Positions 45,337-64,000 of a stretch of DNA of 64,000 nt are shown piece by piece (the stretch's first letter is position 1; each line of letters opens with the position of its first letter). Origin of the DNA: Latrodectus hesperus (taxonomy: Eukaryota; Arthropoda; Arachnida; Araneae; Theridiidae). A program made the translations under genes and the position numbers. The DNA is taken from positions 3,849,214-3,913,213 of the forward strand of contig CM075852.1 in the NCBI GenBank assembly GCA_037975125.1. Reading direction: 5' to 3'. The notes beneath the pieces were generated by a model, which was given only the letters and a program-made list of their open reading frames with translations, was not told the DNA's origin and made no database searches.

Positions 45337-45944
45337 AATCTCAAACTTTGTGAAAATATATGACAAATGCTTAAAACAATGAAATGATTACTTAGAAAAA
45401 AGAAAGGAAGCTGCATCCATGAAGCAGAATTATTTTATTCAGCTTGAATATAGTTTATTTAAGAGCAAAACAAGTTTAAACTTTTGGACATACCATATCT
45501 TTAGACCATATCTTTAAAAATCTGCGAATTCTGCTGATAGAAATTGAAAAATTAACAGTATATCAAAATTAATCATACGTTTATTTGCCTTAACTCACTA
45601 AATTTCATAGATTTTCAGTTACCCCAGTAATTTTATTTTTTGTATTAGTTTAAAGTATTATTTTTGCGAATGATTTGACTGGGAATTATTTTTGAGCGGA
45701 AATGCTTTTACTGTTATATATTTATAATAATTCAACCATAATCACTTCTATTTTCCCCAAAAAATATTGTTGACCCACAATCGAAATTCCAATATTTATT
45801 TTTCTATTCAATGTCCTTATTATTCTGTGTGTGATTCCAAGAAAAATCATAAAATACTTCAAATATTTTATATTTTTTGCAATATTTTATTATTTTCTAC
45901 CCAACATTAATTGAAATCCAACATTTTTATATTTTCTTTCAATT

Positions 45945-45992
<48 letters not shown>

Positions 45993-46169
45993 CCATTATA
46001 TTTCTCTTATTTACTTATGTAATATTTTTCTAGATAATTCAATTTTTTTTATTTGAATGAAGATCTAAAAGTTTTACTAACAATTTATGGATAAAAAAAA
46101 TAAAATGTTTCTAAATAAACTACCATAAATTGAAAAAACATAATGAAGAAGAAATTAGTAGTAAAATGT
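45337..46169. other. AT-rich DNA without recognisable genes
   Basis: It contains a short (TA)n array at about 45952-45992. Nothing else is supported. Confidence 0.5.
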
Positions 46170-46461
<292 letters not shown>

Positions 46462-46658
46462 CTAAATTTATAATAAAACATGCTTTGAAAAAAGTAATTT
46501 TATTCAAATATTTAAATGGAATTTTTATTAGTTTGGATTTTGTATTTAGGTAAATTATTAGAAACATGAAAACATTTTGTAAGTAATAAAATAACAATAT
46601 AAATATTGTAAAACGATTATTAGAAGTCCTCCATTAAAAAACTAAATGATATAATAAA

Positions 46659-47717
46659 TTAATTATCACAGGCAATTACGCATTGCATGCGGGAGACGGT
46701 GGACAATGTCGCTGCACGCAACATGGCACGAGGGATGTTTCCAATCTCACGCCGTATAGAATCCTTTAAGTCTGACAATGCTTGAGGATTGCACAGATAA
46801 ACTCTGGATTTGAGATAGCCCCAAAACCAGAAATCCATAGGCGTCAGATCTGGGGATCGCGCAGGCCACGGAAAAGGATAATAGCGTGAGATGATGCGAT
46901 CACCAAAATGCTGATCCAGGAGCCTTTTAACTGACCTCGCTATATGTGGAGGTGCGCCATCTTGCATCCAAACAATGTCATTGAGTGCATTCAGCCGATG
47001 CAACTCCGGTAAGACATAATTTTTCAGCATGGCTGCATACCGAGGGCCCGTTACAGAACATGTTGCAGGGCCAGTCGGGGTCGTTTCCTCAAAGAAGAAC
47101 GGGCCCAGAACAAATGTAGCTGTAATGCCGCACCACGCAGTCACTTTGGCGTCAAATAATGGTACTGGCGCCACAGCATGAGGATTCGTCTCTCCCCAGT
47201 GCACACAATTCTTTGTGTTAATGCTGCCATTTAAGGTGAAATGCGCCTCGTCCGTCCATAGTATGCGAAGTGTCCAGTCGTTATCCGCATCATATCGTAA
47301 CAAAAATGCATTTGCGAAGTCCAGACGTTGTTGTGGGTCACCCGCCTCCAACATCTGGACGCGCTGGAACCGATAGGGAAACATGTGAAGTACCGAGCGC
47401 AAGAGCTTGCGGACCGTTGAGTTCGGAATATCCAACACGCGCGCAATGCCTCTTGCGGTTTCTGTGTGTCCTGCAGTCACTGTATGGTGCACTTCCATGA
47501 CAACGTCCTCAGAAACAGTTGGCCTTCCGGAGCGCTGTTTGTCACAGGTGCAGCCTGTATCTTCGAATTTCCGCACTAAATCACACAGAGCTTGAGTACA
47601 TGGGCCGTGTCGTTGTCGATGATTGCGGCGATAAACACGCAAGGCTTCCGCAGCGTTCATCCCATTTTGGTAATAGAGTTTGATCAATTCACCGCGAACT
47701 TTCCTAGGAAGACTCAT
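46659..47717 (-). CDS. Mariner-like (IS630/Tc1/mariner superfamily) transposase
   Basis: The frame encodes 352 residues, about full length for the family. The N-terminal part (residues 1-115) is a helix-turn-helix DNA-binding region of the DUF4817 type (LPRKVRGELIKLYYQNG, later SGRPTVSED). The catalytic core has WTDEAHF (Asp156), WMQDGAPPH (Asp253) and SPDLTPMDFWFWG (Asp295). The last two acidic residues are separated by 41 residues by my count (D,D41,D spacing). All three catalytic residues are intact and there is no frameshift. The C-terminus (after CVIACDN) may be slightly shortened, because the DNA homology stops there. The ATG at 47717 gives MSLPRKVR, a normal start for this group. The host element has lost one terminus. 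Confidence 0.92.
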   Translation of the reverse strand: MSLPRKVRGELIKLYYQNGMNAAEALRVYRRNHRQRHGPCTQALCDLVRKFEDTGCTCDKQRSGRPTVSEDVVMEVHHTVTAGHTETARGIARVLDIPNSTVRKLLRSVLHMFPYRFQRVQMLEAGDPQQRLDFANAFLLRYDADNDWTLRILWTDEAHFTLNGSINTKNCVHWGETNPHAVAPVPLFDAKVTAWCGITATFVLGPFFFEETTPTGPATCSVTGPRYAAMLKNYVLPELHRLNALNDIVWMQDGAPPHIARSVKRLLDQHFGDRIISRYYPFPWPARSPDLTPMDFWFWGYLKSRVYLCNPQALSDLKDSIRREIGNIPRAMLRAATLSTVSRMQCVIACDN

Positions 47718-48187
47718 ATCGTCGGCATGTGCGAGTTCCCGAATGACGACTTCGCATACCCGCTTGGTATTTTATAGGTTTCCTACGCTGAATATCTGGC
47801 GACCGGCGTTCTGTGATTGGTTTCTTGACTCTGTCACATGCAAATTTATTACGTGCGCCCAGATCGTGTTTTATTGGCCGGTTTTCAGAACTCTTTTTTG
47901 TGTTTGCAGAACACGTCCGTTTTTAGACATATCGGTACCGTTTCAACGCTATTTAGGGTTTTCGCATGTGCTGAACATTTTGCGATGGTAAAAAGTAGAT
48001 GTTGCCATTCGAAAATTTCGAGTTTCTGTCACTATAACTGTAACCGCGAGGGCCACTGTGTTGCCATTCACAGAATCTCGAGCGCATATCTCAAAAGAAC
48101 TATATTTAAAATATCATCTTGATCGGTTAAATAGAATGGACGCTAGAAGTGCAGATGTTGGCAAAGTTTTTTTATAATCACCCTGTA
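46659..48187 (-). mobile_element. Mariner-like element, 3'-truncated
   Basis: The 5' end lies at the right: the sequence ends CACCCTG at 48185 followed by TA (48186-48187). Adjoining it is an A/T-rich terminal repeat (on the minus strand CAGGGTGATTATAAAAAAAC). About 470 bp of GC-richer untranslated DNA leads to an open transposase gene at 46659-47717. No matching inverted repeat lies left of the gene; the sequence changes to AT-rich DNA almost directly after the stop codon, so the 3' end is missing. The copy could still make protein but cannot be excised. Confidence 0.8.
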
Positions 48188-48984
48188 TATACATAATGTT
48201 GACTAAAAAGTTAGATAAACTTATTCGTTTATTTTTTAATAAACTCAAATAACTGAATGTTATGTAATCATAAAAATATGCATATAATTTTAAAATAAAA
48301 ATAAAATATTCATAATGAATTAATAAGAGATAGAGAAACTTTACATCTAAATATTTTTAATAATTTGTAGAAAATATATGTAATTATGCAGGAGTGTACA
48401 TGTTTGCTCGTGTTCAGTACAAAACATTTAACAGAATATTAAATCTATTAAATTCTTTTTTATAACTTTTAGGAAATATGTAGTTTTCTCTTTAATTAAC
48501 ATGTATTGCATTAAAACTTCCTAATGTAGTGGGATTTGCATACATCATCATGTGATGTTTATGTTGATAAATTTACTTTGTATTACCTTCATTACAATGT
48601 GAAAATAATGGTATACTTTGCTTTCACGTCTACTGGTTTTTATTTCCTTTTCCTTGCAAAATGGGTATCTTTATTATTGTTTGAAACTAGATTTCAGAAC
48701 TATTCAACAGTTTAAAAATATTTTTATATGATAGTGCTGTAAAACTTTACCACTTTTTATTAAATTCAAAGTACATTTTTTTAAATTCTAGAATAGTGAT
48801 ATTTATGTTAGTTGTGAAGTCTATGTTAATTATAATCTTTCTAAAAATTGATGTATTCACAGAAAAAATATTAAAGGTTCATCAGTTATGCATGCATACA
48901 CAGTGGTACACAGGTTAAACCTGGACTGTATCTAAAAAAATAAAAAATTCTAATATTTACCTAACACCATGAATCTGCTAATAT
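48188..48984. other. AT-rich DNA without recognisable genes
   Basis: I see nothing supported in this stretch. Confidence 0.55.
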
Positions 48985-49181
48985 TAAATAACCGTCAAGT
49001 GACAAGGTTGACACCTGAGTTGGCATGACATGCTTTGGAGTTGTGGCATACCACAATTCCAAAAATGTCATTGGATATTACAGACTAACGTAAATACGTG
49101 CTCAACCCTAGGAGCAATTTCAACCCAGTGAGGGAAAACGAGCCCCCTGCTGTTCAATATCCATATCAAGTGAGGGTTCAC
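48985..49181 (-). mobile_element. Eroded copy of the SINE at 5418-5815
   Basis: Plus-strand blocks occur in the same order as in 5570-5775: a GACAAGGTTGACACCTGAG-like start, then a CATTGGATATTACAGA-like middle, CAACCCAGTGAGGGAAAA, and TTCACTTTGTTGATTTTACG. Divergence is substantial, with several indels, and the 3' tail and TSD are not visible. The copy continues into the hairpin at 49182-49217. Confidence 0.65.
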
Positions 49182-49217
49182 TTTGTTGATTTTACGGTTT
49201 CCCGTAAAATCAACAAA
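49182..49217. repeat. Perfect 16-bp inverted repeat with 4-base loop
   Basis: TTTGTTGATTTTACGG (49182-49197) and its exact reverse complement (49202-49217) are separated by TTTC. One arm derives from the box-A-like region of the SINE. The other arm appears to have been copied from it in inverted orientation. Confidence 0.9.
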
Positions 49218-52200
49218 CGTAGGCTCTACTCAGGATATATACAAGAATAACATTGCATCATTAAAACATTTACCTGCTAAAAATTACTATTTCATAATGA
49301 TTTTCGAGATGGATAAAACCAGTTTATTTTGAGGTCTGTACGAAAATTATTAAATGAGAAAAAAAGAGTTATCTTTGGAGAGTTTAGTTTAAAAAAACAA
49401 AATTATTTTGTGTGAAGAACACAGGTGCACTCTCAAAACTTATTAATTTTTACACGTAAAACACAAACTTAAAAACAACACACAAACAGCATAGAAATAA
49501 GACACAAAAATATTTCTGTATCTTATTTGTATACCGTTTGTGTGATGAAACATTAAAAATGATTTTTGAATGAAATTCAGCTCACTTTAATTTAAAGAGC
49601 AGTTTTTTTCATTTTTGAAAATACATATTTTTAGTATTTTAATTAAAAATAGTGTATCTTAATAAGGCTTGTTAAATTCTACCCTTTTGTGATTATATTT
49701 ATAAAAAATAGAAATAATTGTTGTTAAAATAATAACGTTTTTTAACAACATAATATTTATTTGAAAAAAAATATTCTGATAATTTGAAATCAGTTTATTT
49801 TTAAACAAATAAATTTCTGCTTAAACTGATTGAGAATTTTTGTTATTTCAGTATAAATAACACGTTATCATTCTTTAGGATAGTATTGAATTTGAATTAT
49901 GTATTTTATCTATTTATACATAAACTCACAAAAAATAAACGCATAAAAATGTTTTATTTGAGACAAGAAATAAATTTTTTTTGAAAATAAATGTACATGC
50001 AATTTTAAACTTGAATTTGGACTTCTGATTAATTGAATTATATAATCAATCAAAATGTAAATTACTATTGATTCTTTTGCACCAAATATATTAGCAATTT
50101 TTTTCTTTAAAAACGAGAGAACAAGATTTTCCCTCTTATCATCGTTACAAGGATTTGCTTTTAAGAGTAAAAAACATTCGTATGAAAAATGCATTGTCTA
50201 GGGATACATTTTCAGTGAGGTGAAGCCTTTCAAATATGCATAATAGAAAATTATATTTTCTTTCAAATATGCCTGAAATCATAATACCAAACTGATCTAC
50301 AATGCGTATCATTATTTTAAAATATTTTTAAAAGTAAAATTTGCTTAATGTAGATAAACGAATATGTAGGTAAACATTTATTGTTGCACTTTTCTTTACA
50401 ACTTTTATTTATATCTAAATATTTTTACTTGACACTTCTTTTTACCATGAAGAAACTTTACCTCTAAATTTATGAAACTATGAGTGTTTAGTATTCTACT
50501 AGGCTTTTATTTTGCCTCATAAAGAAAGAGAAGTATCTCTTAAGTAAAATTCACCTCATAATTCTAGAATATGGTATAATATGATTAATTTTTCAGTGAA
50601 TTTATTTGATGTAATTTTCACTGCAAATTAAGCTGTAATAAATAAAACTCCAATGGGGATATGGATTTTACGAAATCTTTCTTATATAAAAATAACAGTT
50701 TAATGATTTATAAAGAGAAGCTATTGTTGTTAGAATTATTTTTATAGAAATCAGATTAAACTGCAGCTTCCAGAGATGATGATTCCTCCTAGTTGCAGTA
50801 TTGGTTTTCCAGTTGAAGACGGCATGACTTTTTGGAGAATATGTAATCAAAGTAATCATAATAGTTATATAGTACAACATGCAGTATATTAATGATCACC
50901 AATAATTTAGTATATAGATTTGTGCAATTACTATGATTTTGGAATAATTGAGCTTCATCCAGATAATTTCAGTCAAAAAATATGAGTATTTGCAAAAACA
51001 GCATGTAAAATTGCGAACAGTTTAATGACAATTGCTGTATTATGGATTTTCAACACAGCTACTAAAATTTTGGGTTTTTACTTGGCATTACCTCAAGAAG
51101 AAATATACCTTAAATTGCTTAATTCACAATATATCTAACTATAAGAATTTCTTCCTTTTTTGATGAATTGTGATCCGTAATAAAAAAAATTAATGCTTAC
51201 TTATTTAGTGATCATTATGCTCATGCGTGGGGAAAACGATCATGACAGAGAATGCATCGTTAATATCGTACTATCTCCCAGGCCCTAAAATGATGATAGG
51301 ATGAGAATCATAGAGAATACTTCTTAGAAATCTATTGAGTCTATCTTCTAGATTAGATCTTTTGTCATTACGGGCATTTTGGATAGAAGTCATAACTTTA
51401 ACGTCTCGAGACTTTGGTCTTTTTTCCAAACAATTTAAAATCACTTGACTAATTTTCCTAATAGGATTGTCTAGTCATTCACCAACTTCTATATTTAATG
51501 TCTGTTTATTTACTGTGGAATGACCTGTATGCTTTTACATGTCAATCATTATGGCTATGGAGTTTTAGATGTATAAAATGTTATGATCATATGTGTCATG
51601 TAATCATTGTTGGATCAATTCCCCTGCAGGTATATCAAGAAATAACTATTCCGACTACGTTCTTCTTAAAAATCAAACTTTTCATTTTTTTTTTGAAAAT
51701 TTTCTGACGCGCTCTCTTTTTGACACTTATTAAACTTCACTATAATGCCAAAAAATATTCTATTATTTAAATTCATAGCTAATTTATTAATTTTAATAGT
51801 TGATAGTAAGCTCCCTGTATGGAATGCAAAATATATTTTTACCACATCTTTTCTTCTTTATATACTATGTCTACAATTACTTCGTTGCAGTTAAAAAAAA
51901 TCTTTAAATTTACATGCAGAGAAAAACTCATAATTAAAAGGGGAATTTAAATCTTTGTTACCACAAAGATTATCACAGAAACTTATAATGCTCTAATTAT
52001 ATTATAATCTAATGTACTAAACATTAGTATTAAGATATTTTCACCCTATACTATATCAATTGCTTAATAAAATGGCTTATATCCATTATAATGTTTTGAA
52101 TAATAACTCAAATATATATTTATGAAAAGTTAGTATCAGTGAAATGATAGGTTTTCAAAATAGTATATTAAAACAATAAATAACTCATTCATACTTCAGA

Positions 52201-55057
52201 TAATTTTTAAAAATATTGTATTAGATAAATAATTACTTAAAAGTTCAATTTTCAAGAGTACATTAACATTCATTTTAAATTTAAGAGTAAATCTTAGTAA
52301 GCACATTTATGGTAGAAACATTTAAAAGCAGAAGAATAGATATAATTTATGGTAGGTAAATTTAAAACCAGGAAAAATGTGAAAGTAATAGATTGATAGA
52401 AAGTGAATAATAATTTTTTTTTACATTTCTTAGATATATTTCTAAATAATGAATCATAAGATAGATTCATTTCAAAAATAATTTTACTAGAGTTCTGGAA
52501 AAGTTAATGCACCAGAGAGAAACAACAACAAAACAAATTGAATATTCATTTATTTTCAAATGGTATATAAAAGAAAGAAATACCTAAATACACTCCAGGG
52601 ACAGAAATAAAAGCTGTATATCACAAAAATAAATTGACCATTATTTTCCTTACAAAAAAGTTAGAATAGTAGCAATAGCATTTACTGCGAAACAGCATGT
52701 AAACTTAGTTGCCAGCAAATGGCAGCAGTGCACAATACATGCAATACTCTTTCTTTATAGCCAGGAGCTATAAAATAGCTTCAGGGATTCATTCTTCTTT
52801 ATATATCTTTTTCTTTGTCTTTGAAGTAGTAGATAAGAACATTACATCTAAATCAATGGAATTATACAAACCAGGATTTAAATATACTTTAACTTGAATA
52901 GTCATACACAAAATCAAAATTATCTTACATGTAACACGTCATGGAAACTCTACAAAATTAAGCACAAAATATTTAAATAATTCAGTATGAAAGTTTTAAG
53001 CAAATAATAATCAAATAAAAGCTCAGTCATAGAAAAACATTTAAAATATTTTTTTTGTCAGGTACGTAAATAATATTTCGAATGGCTTAGAAAATCCTGT
53101 TTAAATATATTAGAAAATTTTTAATCAGTATAAATTTTTTTTTAAATTTATTAATGTGATATGAGAACATCTGAATGATAGGGAATGATGTGCATAAAAT
53201 TAAGGTATAAAATTTAGACTATTCTACTATAGCTTTGACCTAACTATTATTATAGCTGTAATTTTGAAATATAATTTTTAGAATTTAATAACTTTGAAAA
53301 TTAATATTAAAATTAAACAAAAGCTTATTCTTTCAACCTATACTTCAAAAATTATCCAGCATACAAACCTGGTAAAAAATTCCATTGCTATAATTTTTCA
53401 AAATTATTTTGTAAATTATTTTATATTATCAAAGAACTACTTGTTTTTCTTGAGCACTGTGAGATCACAAGTACGTTTATTAATATTATAATAATTATAT
53501 AAATTATAATAATAATGAAAAATCATTTATACTAAAGATAAATACGCTTAAAAGATTATTTTAGGATAACTGTAAGAATAATACTTTAAATGATCAAATA
53601 CAAAGTATTGAAACAAACTTTTGTTAAATACCATATAAATTATAATTATTTTGCATAATAAAATCATATTTTGTCGATTAAATTTACCATTTTAGTAAAA
53701 ACATTAATTCAAAACTGTCTTAAAACAAGTCCTCTATATATGGAGATGTTATGCAAAAATAAACATCAGTTTACTAAAAAAAATATAGTTTTTTTAAAAA
53801 CATAAAAAATTCAAAGCTAGATGCTTCTTAAATAATATAAAATTATGTTATTTTTTTAAACAGCAATTTTCTTAAAAAACACTAATTTTAAATTTATAAG
53901 TAATAAAATCTACTGAAATTAAAAAATTGGTGCACATCAAAAATATCAAATTATGTTACTTCTTTTCAAAATGAAGAATATAATCTGACGATAAAGTACT
54001 TAAAAAATAAAAAGCTACATGATAGTATATAGAAAGATATGATTTGCTATTGATATAATAATAAAATTAACAAAAACTCTGTGTGTGTACATATATATCT
54101 TTTAGTTCTTCCATTTCATTAAAATTTTTATTTTCATTATTTTGGAAGTTATATAAAATTAGTATACTAAAAAATTTATGGAATCAAATTTCAAGGTTTA
54201 AATCTTAAACTAATTGTAAAACAAATCTATCAATAGTTAAAATTATTAGTATATTATAAAAGTACCAAATATCTTCGAAATATCACTGGAAAATATTAAT
54301 GAATAAATTTGCAGATATATATTCATGCATTTATATATACATTAATACCTTTCAGCATATTTATGTTAGCTTTAAGAAGATAAAAGTTAAAGCAATTAAT
54401 GTATTGCTTTTAAGGCATTTCAAACCATTTTAAATTTTTTGTGTTTAAAGTGAATATTTGATGTTCTTTTTATTTCATGCAACATATATTTAATAAAAAA
54501 AAAGAAATAGCACTCCATATTCTCTCCATCTGTCTATATTTCCTACTCACTGGAATAAAAACCATCTTATCAAAACGTTTTGTCGATACAAGTTTGAGCA
54601 AATGCAATATTGCTGAGTTTGTGTTTGCAACGTCATCAAAGGTAAAGACAAAAAGACAGCTGAAGAATTTTTGAGTGTAAACTTCATCAAAAGACAAACA
54701 TGTCTACAAGAAACTATTGCATGTCTGAGATTTTGGCGGTACTGCAGGTTACTGTCAAAGTAAAGTATTCCCAGAACACATTTCTTTCAGAATATTGACG
54801 TATTTATTTTACATGAAATTCGTGTATGACATCCACATAAAATTTAATATTCAAATTTCACTTTACTTGAAATGTTTGCCCTATTCTCTGAATTTAATAA
54901 TAAAAAGAACAATTAAGAAAATGGAAGAGTTGAATTCTTATGTAATTAAGCACTTTGGTAATCTGAGATGTTTCTATCGCACTGTTTTTTGGATATGTAT
55001 GTCATTATCTGAAACTATATTGATAAAAATACAAAACATTAATTTATAGTAAAATTC
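49218..55057. other. AT-rich DNA without recognisable genes
   Basis: Short open frames exist (for example 49910-50194 minus, 51498-51707 plus, 54795-55049 plus). None has a motif, a splice context or composition distinct from the background. Confidence 0.5.
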
Positions 55058-55604
55058 AAGAAATAGTAATAAATTTCTAGTATGGTATGCACTGAATGTA
55101 TAAATTAATGATAGTAAGAATTTACAATAACTAAAATATTTCATTGATTAAAAATTTTATGTAAAATCTGACTTTTTTGTAGTTTTCTCACACATAAAAT
55201 TTTGGGAAGTAAGATATTTACTTATATTATTCATATTTCATAATTTATAAATGAGGAAAACAATTAAATTTATATTATTATCTTTTCCAGCATGTATGGT
55301 ATTATTTTCATACTTTTAAAAATGATGAAAATAGGATTTTTGCATGGAAACATTTTTATATATAGACGAAGGTGTTAGTTTCAGTTTTTTTAATTTTTTT
55401 TTATTTTATATATTTATATAATAAGAAATTTCAAAAATCTGTTCAATCAAACTTTGTATTTTCTTCTTTAATGTATGCGTGGCATTATTTAATGCATCTT
55501 AGTAATATTTTATCTCTTTGAAAATTAAAAATAATATCAAAATATTGATCTTTTTTTCATTATTTAAAACGCATATTAATTTTGAGATATATTATTTTAG
55601 TTCT
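55058..55604 (+). repeat. 547-bp tandem duplication, copy 1
   Basis: This unit starts AAGAAATAGTAATAAATTTC and ends ATTATTTTAGTTCT. It is repeated immediately downstream with only scattered substitutions and a few 1-5 base indels. It has no coding content. Confidence 0.93.
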
Positions 55605-56148
55605 AAGAAATAGTAATAAATTTCTAGTATGGTATGCACTGAATGTATAAATTAATGATAGTAAGAATTTACAATAATTAAAATATTTCATTAATTAAAA
55701 ATTTTATGTAAAATCTGACTTTTTTGTAGTTTTCTCACACATAAAATTTTGAGAAGTAAGATATTTACTTATATTATTCATATTTCATAATTTATAAATG
55801 AGAAAAACAATTAAATTTATATTATTATCTTTTCCAGCATGTATGGTATTATTTTCATACTTTTAAAAATGATGAAAATTGGATTTTTGAATGGAAACAT
55901 TTTTATATAAAGACGAAGCTGTTATTTTTAGTTTTTTTTAATTTTTTTATTTTATATACACATAATAAGAAATTTCAAAAATCTGTTTAATCAAACTTTG
56001 TATTTTCTTCTTTAATGTATGCGTGGCATTATTTAATGCATCTTAGTAATATTTTATCTCTTTGAAACTTAAAAACAATATCCAAATATAGATATTTTTT
56101 TCATTACTTAAAACGCATATTAATTTTGAGATATATTATTTTAGTTCT
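55605..56148 (+). repeat. 547-bp tandem duplication, copy 2
   Basis: This second unit (544 bp) begins with the same 20 bases and ends with the same TTTTAGTTCT as copy 1. The join has no extra sequence. By eye the copies are roughly 95 percent identical, so the duplication is fairly recent. Confidence 0.93.
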
Positions 56149-59419
<3,271 letters not shown>

Positions 59420-59628
59420 GTGGTGGCCTAGTATACTAGAGCGTCATTCCAGAGGTATTGAGTTCGAATACCAGTGGCAATCGTGGTCGCAATTTCCTCA
59501 AAGTGAAATAATACTTCTTGGGGAGACAGTTCAAGTATTCGAGTGTCCCTATTCCTAAATAATATTGTAAGAACTTTATCACCTGCTGTATTACATTTGT
59601 GTACACTCCCGCATCTTATTTTCACACC
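59420..59628 (+). mobile_element. tRNA-derived SINE, older copy
   Basis: The plus strand starts GTGGTGGCCTAGTATACTAG (A-box region). A B-box-like GAGTTCGAATACC follows about 40 nt later, then a body including TCAAAGTGAAATAATACTTC and CAAGTATTCGAGTGTCC. The head and first 100 bases resemble the SINE at 27354-27634 but the tail differs, so it may be a subfamily or a related family. The right end is uncertain and I found no target-site duplication. The minus-strand frame at 59428-59625 is a shadow. Confidence 0.7.

Positions 59629-64000
<4,372 letters not shown>

Noticed and set aside
47270..48122. Several plus-strand frames over and right of the mariner-like transposase
   Set aside because: They are antisense shadows of the transposase gene or lie in its untranslated region, without family features.
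54795..55049. 84-codon frame as a possible host gene
   Set aside because: It has no recognisable motif and its composition matches the background.

Overview
This is repeat-dominated, very AT-rich eukaryotic DNA. No gene of the host organism can be supported in it. The mix of elements suggests an arthropod, most likely an arachnid such as a spider: a Pao/BEL retrotransposon, Tc1/mariner and hAT transposons, tRNA-derived SINEs, fragments of non-LTR retrotransposons (LINEs), and very long (TA)n arrays. The taxon is an inference from family composition, not something the sequence proves. Almost every long open reading frame outside the transposons is a (TA)n array read as alternating Tyr-Ile.

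Layout, left half. 848-1643 is an internally deleted LINE copy with a 12-bp target-site duplication (TSD). 5418-5815 is a complete SINE with a 15-bp TSD and a possible 5S-rRNA-like head. 6497-6750 is a 254-bp MITE with an 8-bp TSD. 8164-9198 is a (TA)n array of about 1 kb. 12020-18343 is a complete, young BEL/Pao retrotransposon with two nearly identical 265-bp LTRs, a 5-bp TSD, a primer site matching tRNA-Trp and one uninterrupted 1811-residue Gag-Pol frame. About 19740-25345 is a three-layer nest: a minus-strand LINE 3' end is split by a hAT transposon (20208-24859, 8-bp TSD), and the hAT is itself interrupted by another LINE fragment that carries an ORF1 remnant.

Layout, middle and right. 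27031-28136 is a decayed Tc1-like element with a SINE inside it, cut by duplicated and palindromic (TA)n arrays. 30820-31120 is a complete tRNA-derived SINE with a 12-bp TSD. 45052-45336 and 59420-59628 are older SINE copies. 46659-48187 is a 3'-truncated mariner-like element with an open 352-residue transposase (D,D41,D spacing). 48985-49217 is a second, eroded copy of the SINE at 5418. 55058-56148 is a 547-bp tandem duplication. 57620-58516 is a deleted mariner-like element with terminal inverted repeats of about 200 bp, flanked on both sides by mirror-image (AT)n(GT)n microsatellites.

How the pieces relate. The window records successive insertions, and TSDs give a relative order for several: LINE before hAT in the 20-25 kb nest, and Tc1-like before SINE at 27 kb. 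The BEL/Pao element is the only element that looks potentially autonomous. The stretches between are AT-rich DNA in which I see no exon, RNA gene or CRISPR array. I found no new functional system. The observations most worth checking are the mirrored microsatellite-transposon unit at 57.5-58.7 kb, the SINE with the 5S-like head, the ORF1-only LINE fragment inside the hAT, and the duplicated zinc-finger start of the hAT transposase.
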